Shown: positions 45,201 through 54,709 of the stretch, piece after piece | Position numbering within the stretch: position 1 is the stretch's first letter | Layout of the letters: the number at the start of each line of letters is the position of its first letter | Origin: Ascochyta rabiei | Taxonomy: Eukaryota > Ascomycota > Dothideomycetes > Pleosporales > Didymellaceae | Direction: 5' to 3' | Assembly (NCBI RefSeq): GCF_004011695.2 | Contig: NC_082425.1 | Location: forward strand, 310,001-374,000 | Length of the DNA stretch: 64,000 nt | Program-made: the position numbers and the translations under genes | The notes under the pieces: generated by a model | Told to the model about the DNA's origin: nothing | The model's database searches: none | Seen by the model: the letters and a program-made list of their open reading frames with translations, nothing else

Positions 45201-47524
45201 TGTGGGCCAGCAGATGAGGTAGGCTGTAAAATTTGCGAGGACGGAGGCAGGAGACCGGTGGAACCAACCTGAGTTGTAGGAGCGGCCTCAGGAGTCTGAA
45301 GAGTCGACGAGAGACCACCAACCGAGCCGGAAGTCGTCGGTTGCAGAATTGATTGCGAGGAAGGCAGACCACCTGTGGTACCTGGAACGATAAAGGGACC
45401 AAGGAAGCTCGACGCCTGGGAAGAAACTGCCTCCGATGAAGGAGTTGCGGACGATGTGCCGGAGAGAATCACATCTGGCAATGTGCCAGTAGGCGCAGCT
45501 TGCTGGCCCGAAGAACCCGAAGTTGTAGGCGCAGCAGATGGGACAGCTGTTGAAGTCGGCTGGACAATAGACTCGGTCACAGGTAAGCCACCAGTGGAGC
45601 CAGGGAGAAGAGGTTCCAAGAGAGACGACAGAAGGCCACCTGATGACTGAGCAGGCTCGTCGCTCGCAGTCGATTGCGTCGGTGCAGAAGGCGAAGACGG
45701 GGTGGTGGGTTGGAGAATCGACTCAAGTGGAGGCAAGACACCAGTCGATGCATCAGCTGCAGGAGCCGAGGAGCGGGAGGGAGGCGAAGAGCGGGCAGGC
45801 GCCGACTCGACAGTGCTTGAGGTAGTGGGTTGGACAATCTGTGAAGCTGGAGGTAAGCTACCAGTGGGGCGCTGCGCAATAGGAGTGCTGGTCGCGTCTC
45901 CACCCTCAGTAGGGGCTTGGGAACTCGCCGTCGGCTCGAGAGTGCTCGAGGTAGTGGGTTGGACAATTTCTGAAGCTGGAGGCAAGCTACCAGTTGACGC
46001 AACAGGAGGCTGTGCAGCAACGAAAGTGCTGCTGATCGCCTCGGTCACAGTCTCAGACAGAGTCTGGGAGGGTGCGACACGAGATGGCGAGGACGACGTA
46101 GTAGGCTGGACAATCTCTGACGACGGAGGCAAGCTGCCAGTTGACGCAACAGGAGGCTGTGCAGCAACGAAAGTGCTGCTGATCGCCTCGGTCACATTCT
46201 CAGACAGAGTCTGGGAGGGTGCGACACGAGATGGCGAGGACGACGTAGTAGGCTGGACAATCTCTGACGACGGAGGCAAGCTGCCAGTGGACGCAACAGG
46301 AGGCTGCGCAGCAACGAAAGTGCTGCTGGTAGGCTCCTCAGTCTCAATGTCCGAGGGGGCCTGGGAGCTGCGAACCACAGGAGCTGACGGCGAGGAAGAG
46401 GTGGTGGGCTGCACAATCTCTGAAAATGGAGGAAGTGTGCCGGTGGGCGCCGCAGAAGGCTGCTGCGCAACTCGAGTGCTGCTGGGTTCCTCCGTCTCGG
46501 TATCGGAAGGCGTCTGGGAGCTGGGCGCCGCAGAAGCAGAAGGCGAAGATGGAGGTGTCGGCTGCACAATCTGCGAAGAGGCAGGAAGAACGCCAGTTGC
46601 CGAAGCTGGGGGTGGGCGATCTACAACAGGCGTGCTCTGGACGACTTGGCTAGAAGTTGGCTCCTCGATTGTCGAGCTCGGTGCAGAAGTTGGCTGGGCT
46701 ACTGAGGTGGATGTTCGCTCCTCGATTGTCGAGCTGGGTGCGGAAGATGGCTGGACGACTGAGGTGAATGTTGGCTCCTCGATTGTCGAGCTCGGTGCAG
46801 AAGTTGGCTGAGCTACTGAGGTGGATGATCGCTCCTCGATTGTCGAGCTGGGTGGGGAAGATGGCTGGACGACTGCGGTGGATGTTCGCTCTTCCACTGT
46901 CGAGCTGGGTGAAGATGGTGCTGTAGACACAGCCTCAGAAACGGTCGCACTAGATTCAACAACCGAGCTCGATGCAGCTGGGGCCGAAGAAATGACCTCG
47001 ACTGGCTCGGAGGCGAGAACCGAAGACGAAATGGAAGACACAGTGACAGGCGGCACCTGTGCATCGCTTGTTCCAGTCAGGGGCTCGCTCTGGGTGCGCT
47101 GCGGGGTCGGCGTGATGGTGATGGACTGCAGCTGGGATGGTGAGCTCGAAGCGTCCTGTTCACTTTGGGTGGAGAAGAAGGCAGACGACGAGGGAACCGA
47201 CGGAGACGACTGGGAGTTGATCAAAGAGCTGAACCAAGATGTGAAGTTGGGGATTTGACGCGATTCCAGCTGCGAGCTGCTCGAAGACGTGGTGGTGGTG
47301 GCGGTGGCCGAGGAAGAGGAGGGTGGTGCTGCAGGCGCTGTGACGTTGGCGGTCTCCGGGTTGATCTGGCGCTTGACGTGGCGTGGGAAGTAGTATCGAG
47401 GTCTGCCCGGGGTTTGCTGGGGTTGAGGTGCTGGCATGGCCTCTGCTACTGTGCCAATGGGGCCAGAGCCAGACATGCTAGCCATGACCAGGGCGGCGGC
47501 CCATACTGTTGTCGAGCGCGTCAT
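42227..47524 (-). CDS. Msb2-like signalling mucin (giant Ser/Thr/Pro-rich surface protein)
   Basis: One exon of 1765 residues. The N-terminus is a hydrophobic signal-type segment (WAAALVMASMSGSGPIG). Residues 60-1490 are Ser/Thr/Pro/Val-rich, with repeated (G/S)SLPPSSEIVQPTTSS-type modules, EERTSTSV(V/A)QP modules and an SASVSASAS tract. They would be heavily O-mannosylated. At about 1510-1620 lies a non-repetitive domain (QVCFKWPLNYPFVS...NQIFHYLPKAIADGLNISVSDVKNYGL, then YQGFITTMAMFTIP). This is the pattern of the extracellular domain of Msb2 homologues in filamentous ascomycetes. A single membrane helix follows (AGIASGAIVGAIAYGAAMFFVARRY), with a basic cytosolic tail of about 78 residues. 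Msb2 senses surface cues upstream of the pheromone/invasive-growth MAP kinase pathway. Family assignment rests on architecture and the C-terminal domain, not on a search. Confidence 0.7.
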   Translation of the reverse strand: MTRSTTVWAAALVMASMSGSGPIGTVAEAMPAPQPQQTPGRPRYYFPRHVKRQINPETANVTAPAAPPSSSSATATTTTSSSSSQLESRQIPNFTSWFSSLINSQSSPSVPSSSAFFSTQSEQDASSSPSQLQSITITPTPQRTQSEPLTGTSDAQVPPVTVSSISSSVLASEPVEVISSAPAASSSVVESSATVSEAVSTAPSSPSSTVEERTSTAVVQPSSPPSSTIEERSSTSVAQPTSAPSSTIEEPTFTSVVQPSSAPSSTIEERTSTSVAQPTSAPSSTIEEPTSSQVVQSTPVVDRPPPASATGVLPASSQIVQPTPPSSPSASAAPSSQTPSDTETEEPSSTRVAQQPSAAPTGTLPPFSEIVQPTTSSSPSAPVVRSSQAPSDIETEEPTSSTFVAAQPPVASTGSLPPSSEIVQPTTSSSPSRVAPSQTLSENVTEAISSTFVAAQPPVASTGSLPPSSEIVQPTTSSSPSRVAPSQTLSETVTEAISSTFVAAQPPVASTGSLPPASEIVQPTTSSTLEPTASSQAPTEGGDATSTPIAQRPTGSLPPASQIVQPTTSSTVESAPARSSPPSRSSAPAADASTGVLPPLESILQPTTPSSPSAPTQSTASDEPAQSSGGLLSSLLEPLLPGSTGGLPVTESIVQPTSTAVPSAAPTTSGSSGQQAAPTGTLPDVILSGTSSATPSSEAVSSQASSFLGPFIVPGTTGGLPSSQSILQPTTSGSVGGLSSTLQTPEAAPTTQVGSTGLLPPSSQILQPTSSAGPQSPEATPTSQVGSTGLLPPSSQIVQPTSSAGPQSPEATPTSQVASTGSLPPASEIVQPTSSGGLVSSLLSSLLQSPEATPTSQVGSTGLLPPSSQIVQPTSSAGPQSPEATPTSQVASTGSLPPASEIVQPTSSGGLVSSLLSSLLQSPEATPTSVASTGLLPPSESIVQPTGGILSSLLQSPQATTTSQVASTGLLPPSESIVQPTTSAGLIDSLLSSLLGSAEPTATSIIGSGILPSSGVLPTGVLPSSGLPSSGIVIGITTALGTDSASASATPTSEVSLSGAIPTSEGVSASSGLVSLPSILSSVVSEVTGVLPSDSLLPTGVVPSSGSANPTAPVSATITPSPSASGILPSVVPSVISELSSLLSSAVSDLPTGSSLPSVVSSLVSSAESALSSAITASILPTASVPLPVPTSDLSSIASSVASQFSSGLQSSGILPSATVSGSVSLSAPLPSGTESATFSASASLSASSGILPTFTLSGTDVSSGIIPSSTSVPIGTGISSSATISASESLSVPSSIPASESQTATTSGAILSSATISASATTNATATESASVPASASASVSVSGSASASVPASGSGSASVSASASASVSASASASVSASATGTVSLSASESQSVAPSATLSASESLSASPSAPASVSVSATASVTSASDSATIPIPLIPSVTSSQTPVRTVLPTATDTETSFVIPTSIVQEPSTIASPTATSSGIPSSLPRMIAPPGGVPSEVSQDSFMGQVCFKWPLNYPFVSANDGGNQIFHYLPKAIADGLNISVSDVKNYGLKPLDTTKYQGFITTMAMFTIPKDLQTTLAAQLRNPADPFWHNKDSTVNALTDLINTACPLQAGGKTPTDGSGANAAADPAATSTGGSGDGGAMGGDIGASRKINPTSAGIASGAIVGAIAYGAAMFFVARRYRNKRVAHQRSSSVPSTSRMTYGSIPGGAAAWMRGARDGRMTPGSRGSRGSDSSQGRSIRTQQISAPVMAENSLGWN
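44764..45201 (-). repeat. 219-base in-frame tandem duplication in the mucin gene
   Basis: Copies at 44764-44982 and 44983-45201 are nearly identical and equal exactly 73 codons, so the duplication kept the frame. Shorter related modules flank them on both sides. They encode the QS(P)EATPTSQV...LLPPSSQIVQPTSS type repeat. Confidence 0.85.
46000..46440 (-). repeat. Three 147-base in-frame tandem repeats in the mucin gene
   Basis: Unit starts at 46000, 46147 and 46294 are spaced by 147 bases (49 codons). The first two copies are almost identical and the third is more diverged. They encode the SLPPSSEIVQPTTSSSPSRVAPSQTL module. Confidence 0.85.
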
Positions 47525-50500
47525 ACTGTGAATTTTCGTGAAGCACTAGATCCTTATTAAGATATGTCGAGGGTATTAAGCGCGAGCCAAGGCGGAGCAC
47601 CTGTGCGTGTGAGACATGGCTGTTTGCAAACGAGTGGTGACGGCTTACCGTATGTTCTGGATCAAACGAGTGTACTTGACAAGCGTCAAAGAGGATGAAT
47701 AAAGAGTGGACCTGGGTGGGTGTCAGCACAGGGCGACGGTGCGTGTCATGGAGCCATGGACTCACTAGACTGTCGATGCAGCTAGAAATGGGACTGAGGC
47801 CTTGGTCGAGGTAGGCGTAGCAGTCGCAGTGCGGTGAGTATTTCGCGGTGGGTCTACGCCGTCATGTTTGACTTGAGCCAGTTCCAGATCAGGGCGAGCA
47901 AGCGTGGTTCCCGTGGATCAGCGTGTCTGGCAGATGTGATGGCCGTGGCCGTGGCAGCTGTCAGCAGGTGGCGGACGTCGACGACCAAGACTCGATGGTG
48001 AAAGGGTGAGAGGGTGGAGTCGGTGTTCCTGATCGGCGGGCGAGCTTGCGTGTCGTGCAGGGGCGAGGCGAGGCGAGGCTGGGTGAACAAGGCTGTTGAG
48101 AGGGCGATGCACCAAGGAGAGCTCCAGAAAGAGAAAAAGAAAGTCGGCAACGTTGGCAAAGGCAAAGGCAACGGACGGAATCGTGCAGGGCTACGAGCAA
48201 GCAAAGGCAGGGCGTTCAGGAAAAGAGCGGTCGTGATTCGGAGAATCGTGCAAAGGGAGCGTAGGGCCAAGGGCGGCAAAGGTCAGGAGGGTGAGGCGTG
48301 AGGCGCGGTGGGCGGGACAGCGTGGTCGCAAAGAGGATCTCCACGGGCAGCCACGGGCGGGTGATGCACACTTGTAGTCGAGGTCGAGGCCAGTGGTGCG
48401 CACTACGGTCGAAAGCTTGTCGGCGGGCGGAGAGAGGGTTTGGTGTCGACAACGGCGGAGTGGCAGGTGGAGAAGGAGAAGAGCAGCGTAGGGCAGCGCC
48501 GCGCAGGGCAGGCAGGGCAGACAGGGCAGGCAGGGCAGGGCAGGCGGGGCCGTCAGCGACTCAGTCACACAAGGCACAAGGGCCGCTCCAGGCGCAAAAC
48601 GACGGGTCAGGTTGGCGAGACAGGGGGGCAGGCGAACGAGTCGCCGTGGTGCCCGTCCGCTGCAGTCGAGCACGTCGAGCGAAGGAACCGGCCTGGATGG
48701 GGGCTAGGCTGGCGTGTCGGTGTTTGCTGCATTCAATAGCGCCCGCGAAAATAGATGGGGGAGCGCCAGGCACGCGAGACCACACCAGCAACAACACGCC
48801 GGCGCCGACGCCAACGCCGACGACCACGACCACGACCACGACCACGACTAGAAAAAGGTACTCAGCCGACACGGAAGGGCAGAAGACACCGCAGCCAGGC
48901 GGGTGCGCCGAGCGAGACTGCGAGGACAACCGACACCTGACTTTCTCGTGCACCGCCAGCCGCCCAATCTGCCGTGTGTGTGTGGTGGCCTGGCTCCTGG
49001 ACTTGATCATTGATAATTGATTGCTCTATGCGCTAGCCATGGGGGCACAATCAACCCACCCCTGTCCTCGGCATCGCCCACCTGCAGAGCGCACACCAGT
49101 CCACCATGCCTCTGTCTTGCAAGTGGCAACCACCATTCTCGACCGCTGCAGCGTCTCCTCGTGCGTGCACCGGCTGCAGTCAACTGCCATCTCACACTCA
49201 ACCACCCGTGGCGCGCTGCATGTCCGCCCTGGCCCAGCACGCCAACCCACCAATCAGCGCACGCAACCTCTTCTCGGCCCTGCCCTGCCCTGCACCTCAT
49301 TTCCGCAGGAGGGCAGGTGGAACCGTGAAACCGTGAAACCGTGAATCCGTGAATCCGTGAATCCGTGGATCCGTGAATCCGCCTGCTGTGGCTGCTCGAA
49401 TCAACGCCTCAACCCCATCCTCCACCACGCCACGCGTGTCCTGCGCAATCAAAACCGCTGCCCACACGCTCCTTCCTCTGTTTGATGGCCTCCACCTCGC
49501 TGCAAGAATCTCACCCCAGAGCGCGCAGATGAGCTGTGCCCTCCAGGCCGCGCCCTTCTTCTGCTGACATGCTTCCACGCCAGAGTATTGTGCTGCCAAG
49601 CCCCTTGCCATGGCGCTCGTATCCTCTAGCCGTTCGGCCGGCCTCCCACGAGCTGTTGCGAACAATCACACTACCGGTATTGATTACCTCTCCAGCACTT
49701 CCGACTTGGGTACGGCGCACACTTCGCTCGACTCGTTCATTTCTGCGCTCGTGCTAAGGTTGGTCCCTAACGCCGACGCCAGTTTCGACACCTGTCCCGC
49801 CCTTGCCATCTACAGCCTGTACCTCCACGCTTGTCCCTCAACCATGCCATCAGAACAACCTCCTGTCTGTGCCTCAGCCACCACTTTTCTGGCCTTGCCG
49901 CATCAGGCCATCCGAACGAGGCCTTCCTGGGTGAATCTTCGGCTGTTCCTGTAAACAGGAGGCTACTTGGGTCACGCTCCCTGCTCTTGTTTATTGAATG
50001 ATCAACTGTCTTCCACCACATTTGGGTCCCTTGAGCGCACCGCGTTTCACGACTGTCATTCTTCAACGTCTATTCCTGGCCTCGACCTTCCACGCGACAA
50101 CAACGCCTTGACTCAAGCACAATGGCTTTCCATGCACTTGGTGTGCTATCCTCCTAACCCACGCTTTCCGAACACGAAAGACAAGGCTGTCAACCACGCC
50201 CACCGACCACGGTCACGTGTCGTAGTAATCTCACGTCCAATAGTGCCACTCGTTAGCATCACAGCCCGCGCCTTGGCTACATACACTCTCGCAGAGACTG
50301 CTTTTCCATCAGACGCAATCACGCTACGTCGATCCATTGTTCTGGCCGCCGCCAAAAGTTAACAGCCATGTACCACGCTTTACCCCTTACCTCTGCCCCA
50401 TCAACACTTGAAACATGAAACACCTCGCCTAAAGGCGTTAAGTCTAGCTTGCATTCCTCGCAAAGAACACAAGGCTGACATCATACATCTTTCTGAGAAG

Positions 50501-52531
50501 CATCTACAGATTGGCAACTAAGTTTCCAAACATCAGCTATTGCCTCGCTTGCGCAAAGGTGGCAACGAGATCGTTCATCTTATACTCGTCGCCAATACCA
50601 GCCTCCATTGCTTGCATCCCCATGCGAACAGCTTCGTTTGTCGTAAATGCCAAAAATGTGTCTGTCGTCTTCGCTCTCCTGCCTGTTCCTGAGTTTCGAC
50701 GTGTCCATTTTATAAATATGCTTTAGGTTAAATGTGCCGTCTGCTGCCAGTTCCTATTCCCGAGTCACTTAGCGGCTTCCAGGCTGAAGGTTTATCGACG
50801 CCGTCTCTTGAAACACACGGCGCTTCACCAGGCATTTGACATACCAACACCCACCATCAATAGCGTCACAACATCTCCTCTCAATGGACCGAACCTTCTC
50901 GAACACCAACGCTTGTCAGCCGCTTTCCATGGCAACCCAGAGCTCCATGTTGCGTCCACTGAGCACTGACTTGCTTTGTGCTTCCACACGCAACGCTCTA
51001 GCTTTGTCCAAAGCTCGAGCTGGAATCCTTTCTTCTTTTGCTAACGGTTTGGCCTTGCAGACAGTGCACGTCGCGTGATTATGCATTTCGGAGTGTTACG
51101 CGCCGCATTGCTTTTCCTCCTGCGAGCGCTGCACGACGCCGACGTCGTGAGTCGATACGGCTTTGTGTGACTCGGTGAAGCGTGCGTGGTACACTACCCA
51201 TTAACCCTATTGGGGGCCGAGCGAGGTCACTCGGTCAGCCCATATATTCATGAAGCGTTGTTCAAAGCAGGATCCGGGTCATGTTGGGCGGCAATTGCAC
51301 GTGGAGACTGTGTTTTTGGTGTGCGGTAGGATCAGATGTCCATTTCTCATACACGATATCTCTCAGAACACCTATGCATAAAAAAGATAGATTTTTATTT
51401 TTTTTGCGTCTTTGGACCACTACCATAGTACACGGAACCTCCTATTCGTTCCGTCCAAGAAATCAATCACACGACACTTTAACCACCAGTATACTTTCCC
51501 TTTCAATTTAAGAACATTCTATCTATAATAGGCTTTACCACCAACTCTTCAAACTCTTTATTATTTTCACCCTCTTTAATTTTCTTTAAAAAACTTTTTT
51601 TTTAATCAAGGAATTCGCACTCAATCTACAAACCCACTCCTCCTTCTCTTACCTCCACTACTGAGTAAGTAAATTCTTTCAAATTTTCAGAAAAGTCTTA
51701 CTCTCCAAAAACCTACAATTGTTTCAAACCCTATCATGATCTTAACCCCTGTTTACCATTTTAAAAAACATCTTATCAAGTTGAACCATCCTATTATTTG
51801 TAGACAATCAACAAAAAAATCTTTCTTGTTTTCCAATTCTTCAATGTTTGAAAGATATTCATCACCAGATCAAGAAATTCGCACCACATCCACAAACCCA
51901 CCCCCCCCCGAAACAAAGACACGAACCCACAAACCTTCAATATCCAGAACATCGCCATCGTCAGCTCTCCATCGTCGGGTATAGCATATAGCATGTAGGT
52001 GTCCCCTTTCCGTACCGTAGCAACCTCGAACAGATTCGATTCAATTCAGTTCAACGTAATTCAATGCAATCCACACATACCTGTCGAGATGAACGACTTA
52101 CGACGTCCAGCGATTCAGTGGAGGATGTAGAAGGCGGTCATGGCGTGGAACCTAAAGGCTGCACAAGATATCGCGCGTCACCATTCGGCGAATCAGGAAG
52201 CCGCGAAAGAGAAACCAGACAGCTCGACCGATCTGTTGAAGCTCGATCGAGAGCTGCTTCCAAGACCCATGCTCAGCTGTGAAGAAGCTTTTTGTAGTCG
52301 ACACGCGGGTGGGATGACGACTGTCGAGAGATTCGTGGAGCAGTTGCTCACTACAGCTTGTGTGCACGTGGCTCACCTCACCGGGGAGGAAGGCGTCGAA
52401 GACGTGCGATACAGATGAATTCAGCTCAGTGCAACGGAGGGTGACGCCATGTATGCAACGCCAAGTGCTCGTGCACCTCCGTTGATCCTCCACCGTGACT
52501 TGGGCGCCTCTAGGCTCACACTTTCCTCTGT
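47525..52531. other. Long intergenic region, no supported gene
   Basis: 5 kb without a gene I can support. 47.5-49.0 kb is GC-rich, with CAGGG-type and CGACCA-type simple repeats. 49.3 kb has an 8-base repeat. 49.4-51.1 kb is pyrimidine-rich on the plus strand. 51.35-51.95 kb turns AT-rich with A and T runs. The open frames are many but short, overlap on both strands and have no motifs. A frame with an ATG at 49610 (115 codons, GCCATGG context) is the best candidate for a small gene, but nothing else supports it. The region may hold a long mucin leader or promoter. Confidence 0.4.
49325..49380. repeat. 8-base tandem repeat, seven units
   Basis: Seven units in a row: gtgaaacc twice, gtgaatcc three times, gtggatcc once, gtgaatcc once. 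The array lies in the gene-free region; no function is visible. Confidence 0.9.
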
Positions 52532-54396
52532 TTACATAAAGTCCTCTCTCCACTGGCTCCTCACCTTCTGCCACCCTTCTCTTTCCTTCTTTCCGCCCAG
52601 CTTCTCCAGCCCCAGTCCTCTCTCTACCCACTCTTGGCTTCCCATCTCAGAGAGTCGTGAGAGAGCTCTTGCAAACGCGAACCGTTCTTCGTCACCCGAG
52701 AAGATGCTCGAGTTCTTGAGCATAGTCATGTTCATGCCGAGATCGTCCATCAAACTGCGCATCGCGTCGTCAAGGTTCTCGCCAGGGTCGGCGGAGGCGG
52801 GGAGGTCGCCCTTTTTCTTGGATGCACCAAGGGCGTCAGACATTTCCGAAGCGTCGAGGAAGAGTTGCGTCAGTGGGACCTGGGTCGTGAGCACGAGTTT
52901 TGCCTGGATGATGTTAGCACAGGCTCACATGTCTTGCTCTTCGTTTTCTCTTGTGTTCTCTGCCTGGTGTTACGGAATGGACATGAAGACTTACTCGCGA
53001 CTCATAGATGGCATCTATGAAGGTGATGAATCTCCTTGCCAGGTCTCTGCTCTTGTGGTTCATGCCCGGAACGTCGGTCACGATGAAAGCTTCATATTCC
53101 TTTGTGAGCTCGAGGTAGTCCGCCGCGCCGGTTGCTTTCCCAATGATCTCATCAAACCCGAACCATGCGCATTTCCCACTGGCCTTGGGAACTACAATAT
53201 CACGTCCCCATACCTGGTGTGTGGCTTTGTGTGGCGGGTCGTTGTCAAAGTCACCCAAGAATCTGAACCAACGCTCCGCATGTGTCTTTGCGCTGGTATC
53301 GAGGGGGTGGTGGTACACGCCGGACGGTGGACGGGGAATCTTGCGGTAGTCTGTCTGGCTATCAAGGTTCAGGACAGTAAGGCGGCGTTTGAGGAGGTTG
53401 ATGCAGGGAATGAAGGATTCTCGCTGGATGCCGTTCTTGTACAGGTCGTCAGGATGCCTATTACTTGTCGTCACGATGACAGTGCCATGAGCCATTAATG
53501 CTTCCATCAGACGGCGTAGGATCATGGCGTCGGCGACGTCTGTGCATTGGAACTCGTCGAAGCAGAGGACAGAAGAGCGTTCGGCGATATTGGCGGCGAC
53601 GTAGGGGATCGAATCGATATCGTTGCCGTGAGTCATTTTCATCTTGTGCAGGTCTTTGTGAACTGACTGCATGAAGGCGTGGAAGTGGATGCGGGTTTTG
53701 CGGACAATGTTTGGCGGAAGGGTGTCATAGAAGAGGTCCATCATCATGGTCTTGCCAGAGCCGACGTCACCGTACATGTACATACCCTTAGGCAGAGACT
53801 CGGGAATTGGAGGGAGAGTTGGCGCGGGCGTCGAGGAGGAGAGGAAGGAGAAGAACGACTTCTTGGGCGGCTGTAGGGACTCGATGGTAGGCTGCTGGAC
53901 GGGCGGTTGTTCGTAGCCTGCGAGCATTTCATGGAGGTCTTGGAGGTTCTTGATGATGTCTTGGAACTGTCAGCAGTCTGCCATGTGTGTGATCGCATAT
54001 CATACTTCTCTGGTGCTCGTCGTCCCTCAGCCGTCCGGACTCGACACGCGCGTCGTACTCGGCAATTGGTCCATGGGTCCTTTCTGGGTCCGGTGAGTCT
54101 ATTCTGATCAGTTCCTTCCTTCCAAACTTCTCTAATCTTCACATACATTCATGCGCCACCTGCGCATATCCTCTGTAGCTGAAGACTGGAGCTCGCCGAG
54201 GGACACGTTTGAGGGCTGATCTGGCACCAGCACGCCCAATATGAGCATCATCTCCTCTTCGCAAGCTGTGTGCACAGTCTGTACAAATCGTCCTGCTCGA
54301 GAGTGCCCTAATGTTGGTGCCGTTCCGTAGTATTCGCTGCGGCGCAACGGTTCGCGAGAGGGTGCCCAGCACGCGCAGAGCCTCGGATGATGTCAT
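52532..54396 (-). CDS. AFG1: AFG1/LACE1-type mitochondrial AAA+ ATPase
   Basis: Four exons in phase: 54396-54143, 54079-54006, 53959-52995 and 52903-52532, giving 554 residues. The N-terminus is rich in Arg, Ser and Ala and poor in acids, a mitochondrial presequence type (LGTLSRTVAPQRILRNG). HGPIAEYDARVESGRLRDDEHQR then leads into the ATPase core: Walker A GDVGSGKT, the RIHFHAFMQSVH helix, Walker B VLCFDEFQCTDVADAMIL, and the sensor-like TTSNRHPDDLYKNGIQRESF. Afg1 and human LACE1/AFG1L help degrade or process respiratory-chain subunits in the inner membrane. The first intron (54080-54142) uses a GTGAAG donor. A stronger GTATGT donor nearby would create a stop, so I prefer GTGAAG. Confidence 0.88.
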
Positions 54397-54709
54397 TTCG
54401 TAGTTCTGAAGGTACACAAAGAAAAGACCAGGCTGCTATGTCATCGTAGGAAGTAACGAAAGGAAAAGCGCACAAGGGGTATCGCACAACAAGCACAGGC
54501 GCAGGTGTCAATTGTCAATCATGTGGGAGCGACCAAGGTTCTGGAGGTTTAGTGCTCTCGCGCGGTTTTCGCGGCACCCTCGGTTCGCGGTCGGAGTAAA
54601 CGTGGCGTCGGCAATTGATCATTCGCCGAAGCCTTCCATTGTGGAATGGTTCGACGAGCCTGCAATGTACAGAAATGATGTTGTGGTCGTTCGTGATATC
54701 CATGGTATA
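54397..54709. other. Short intergenic spacer
   Basis: 313 bases between the 3' end of the palmitoyltransferase gene and the AFG1 start; it should hold the AFG1 promoter. No motif-bearing frame. Confidence 0.5.

Noticed and set aside
43149..46811. Long plus-strand frames inside the mucin gene
   Set aside because: They are antisense shadows created by the repeat structure of the minus-strand gene. They read as repetitive DADA or VVGWTI text with no start context or domain.
48298..49020. 240-codon plus-strand frame
   Set aside because: The text is Arg/Gly/Ala-biased low complexity without a domain, overlaps other frames on both strands and includes simple repeats. It looks like a chance frame in GC-rich DNA.
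49325..49380. Short regular repeats as a CRISPR array
   Set aside because: The units are 8 bases and directly adjacent, with no spacers, in a eukaryotic genome. It is an ordinary tandem repeat.
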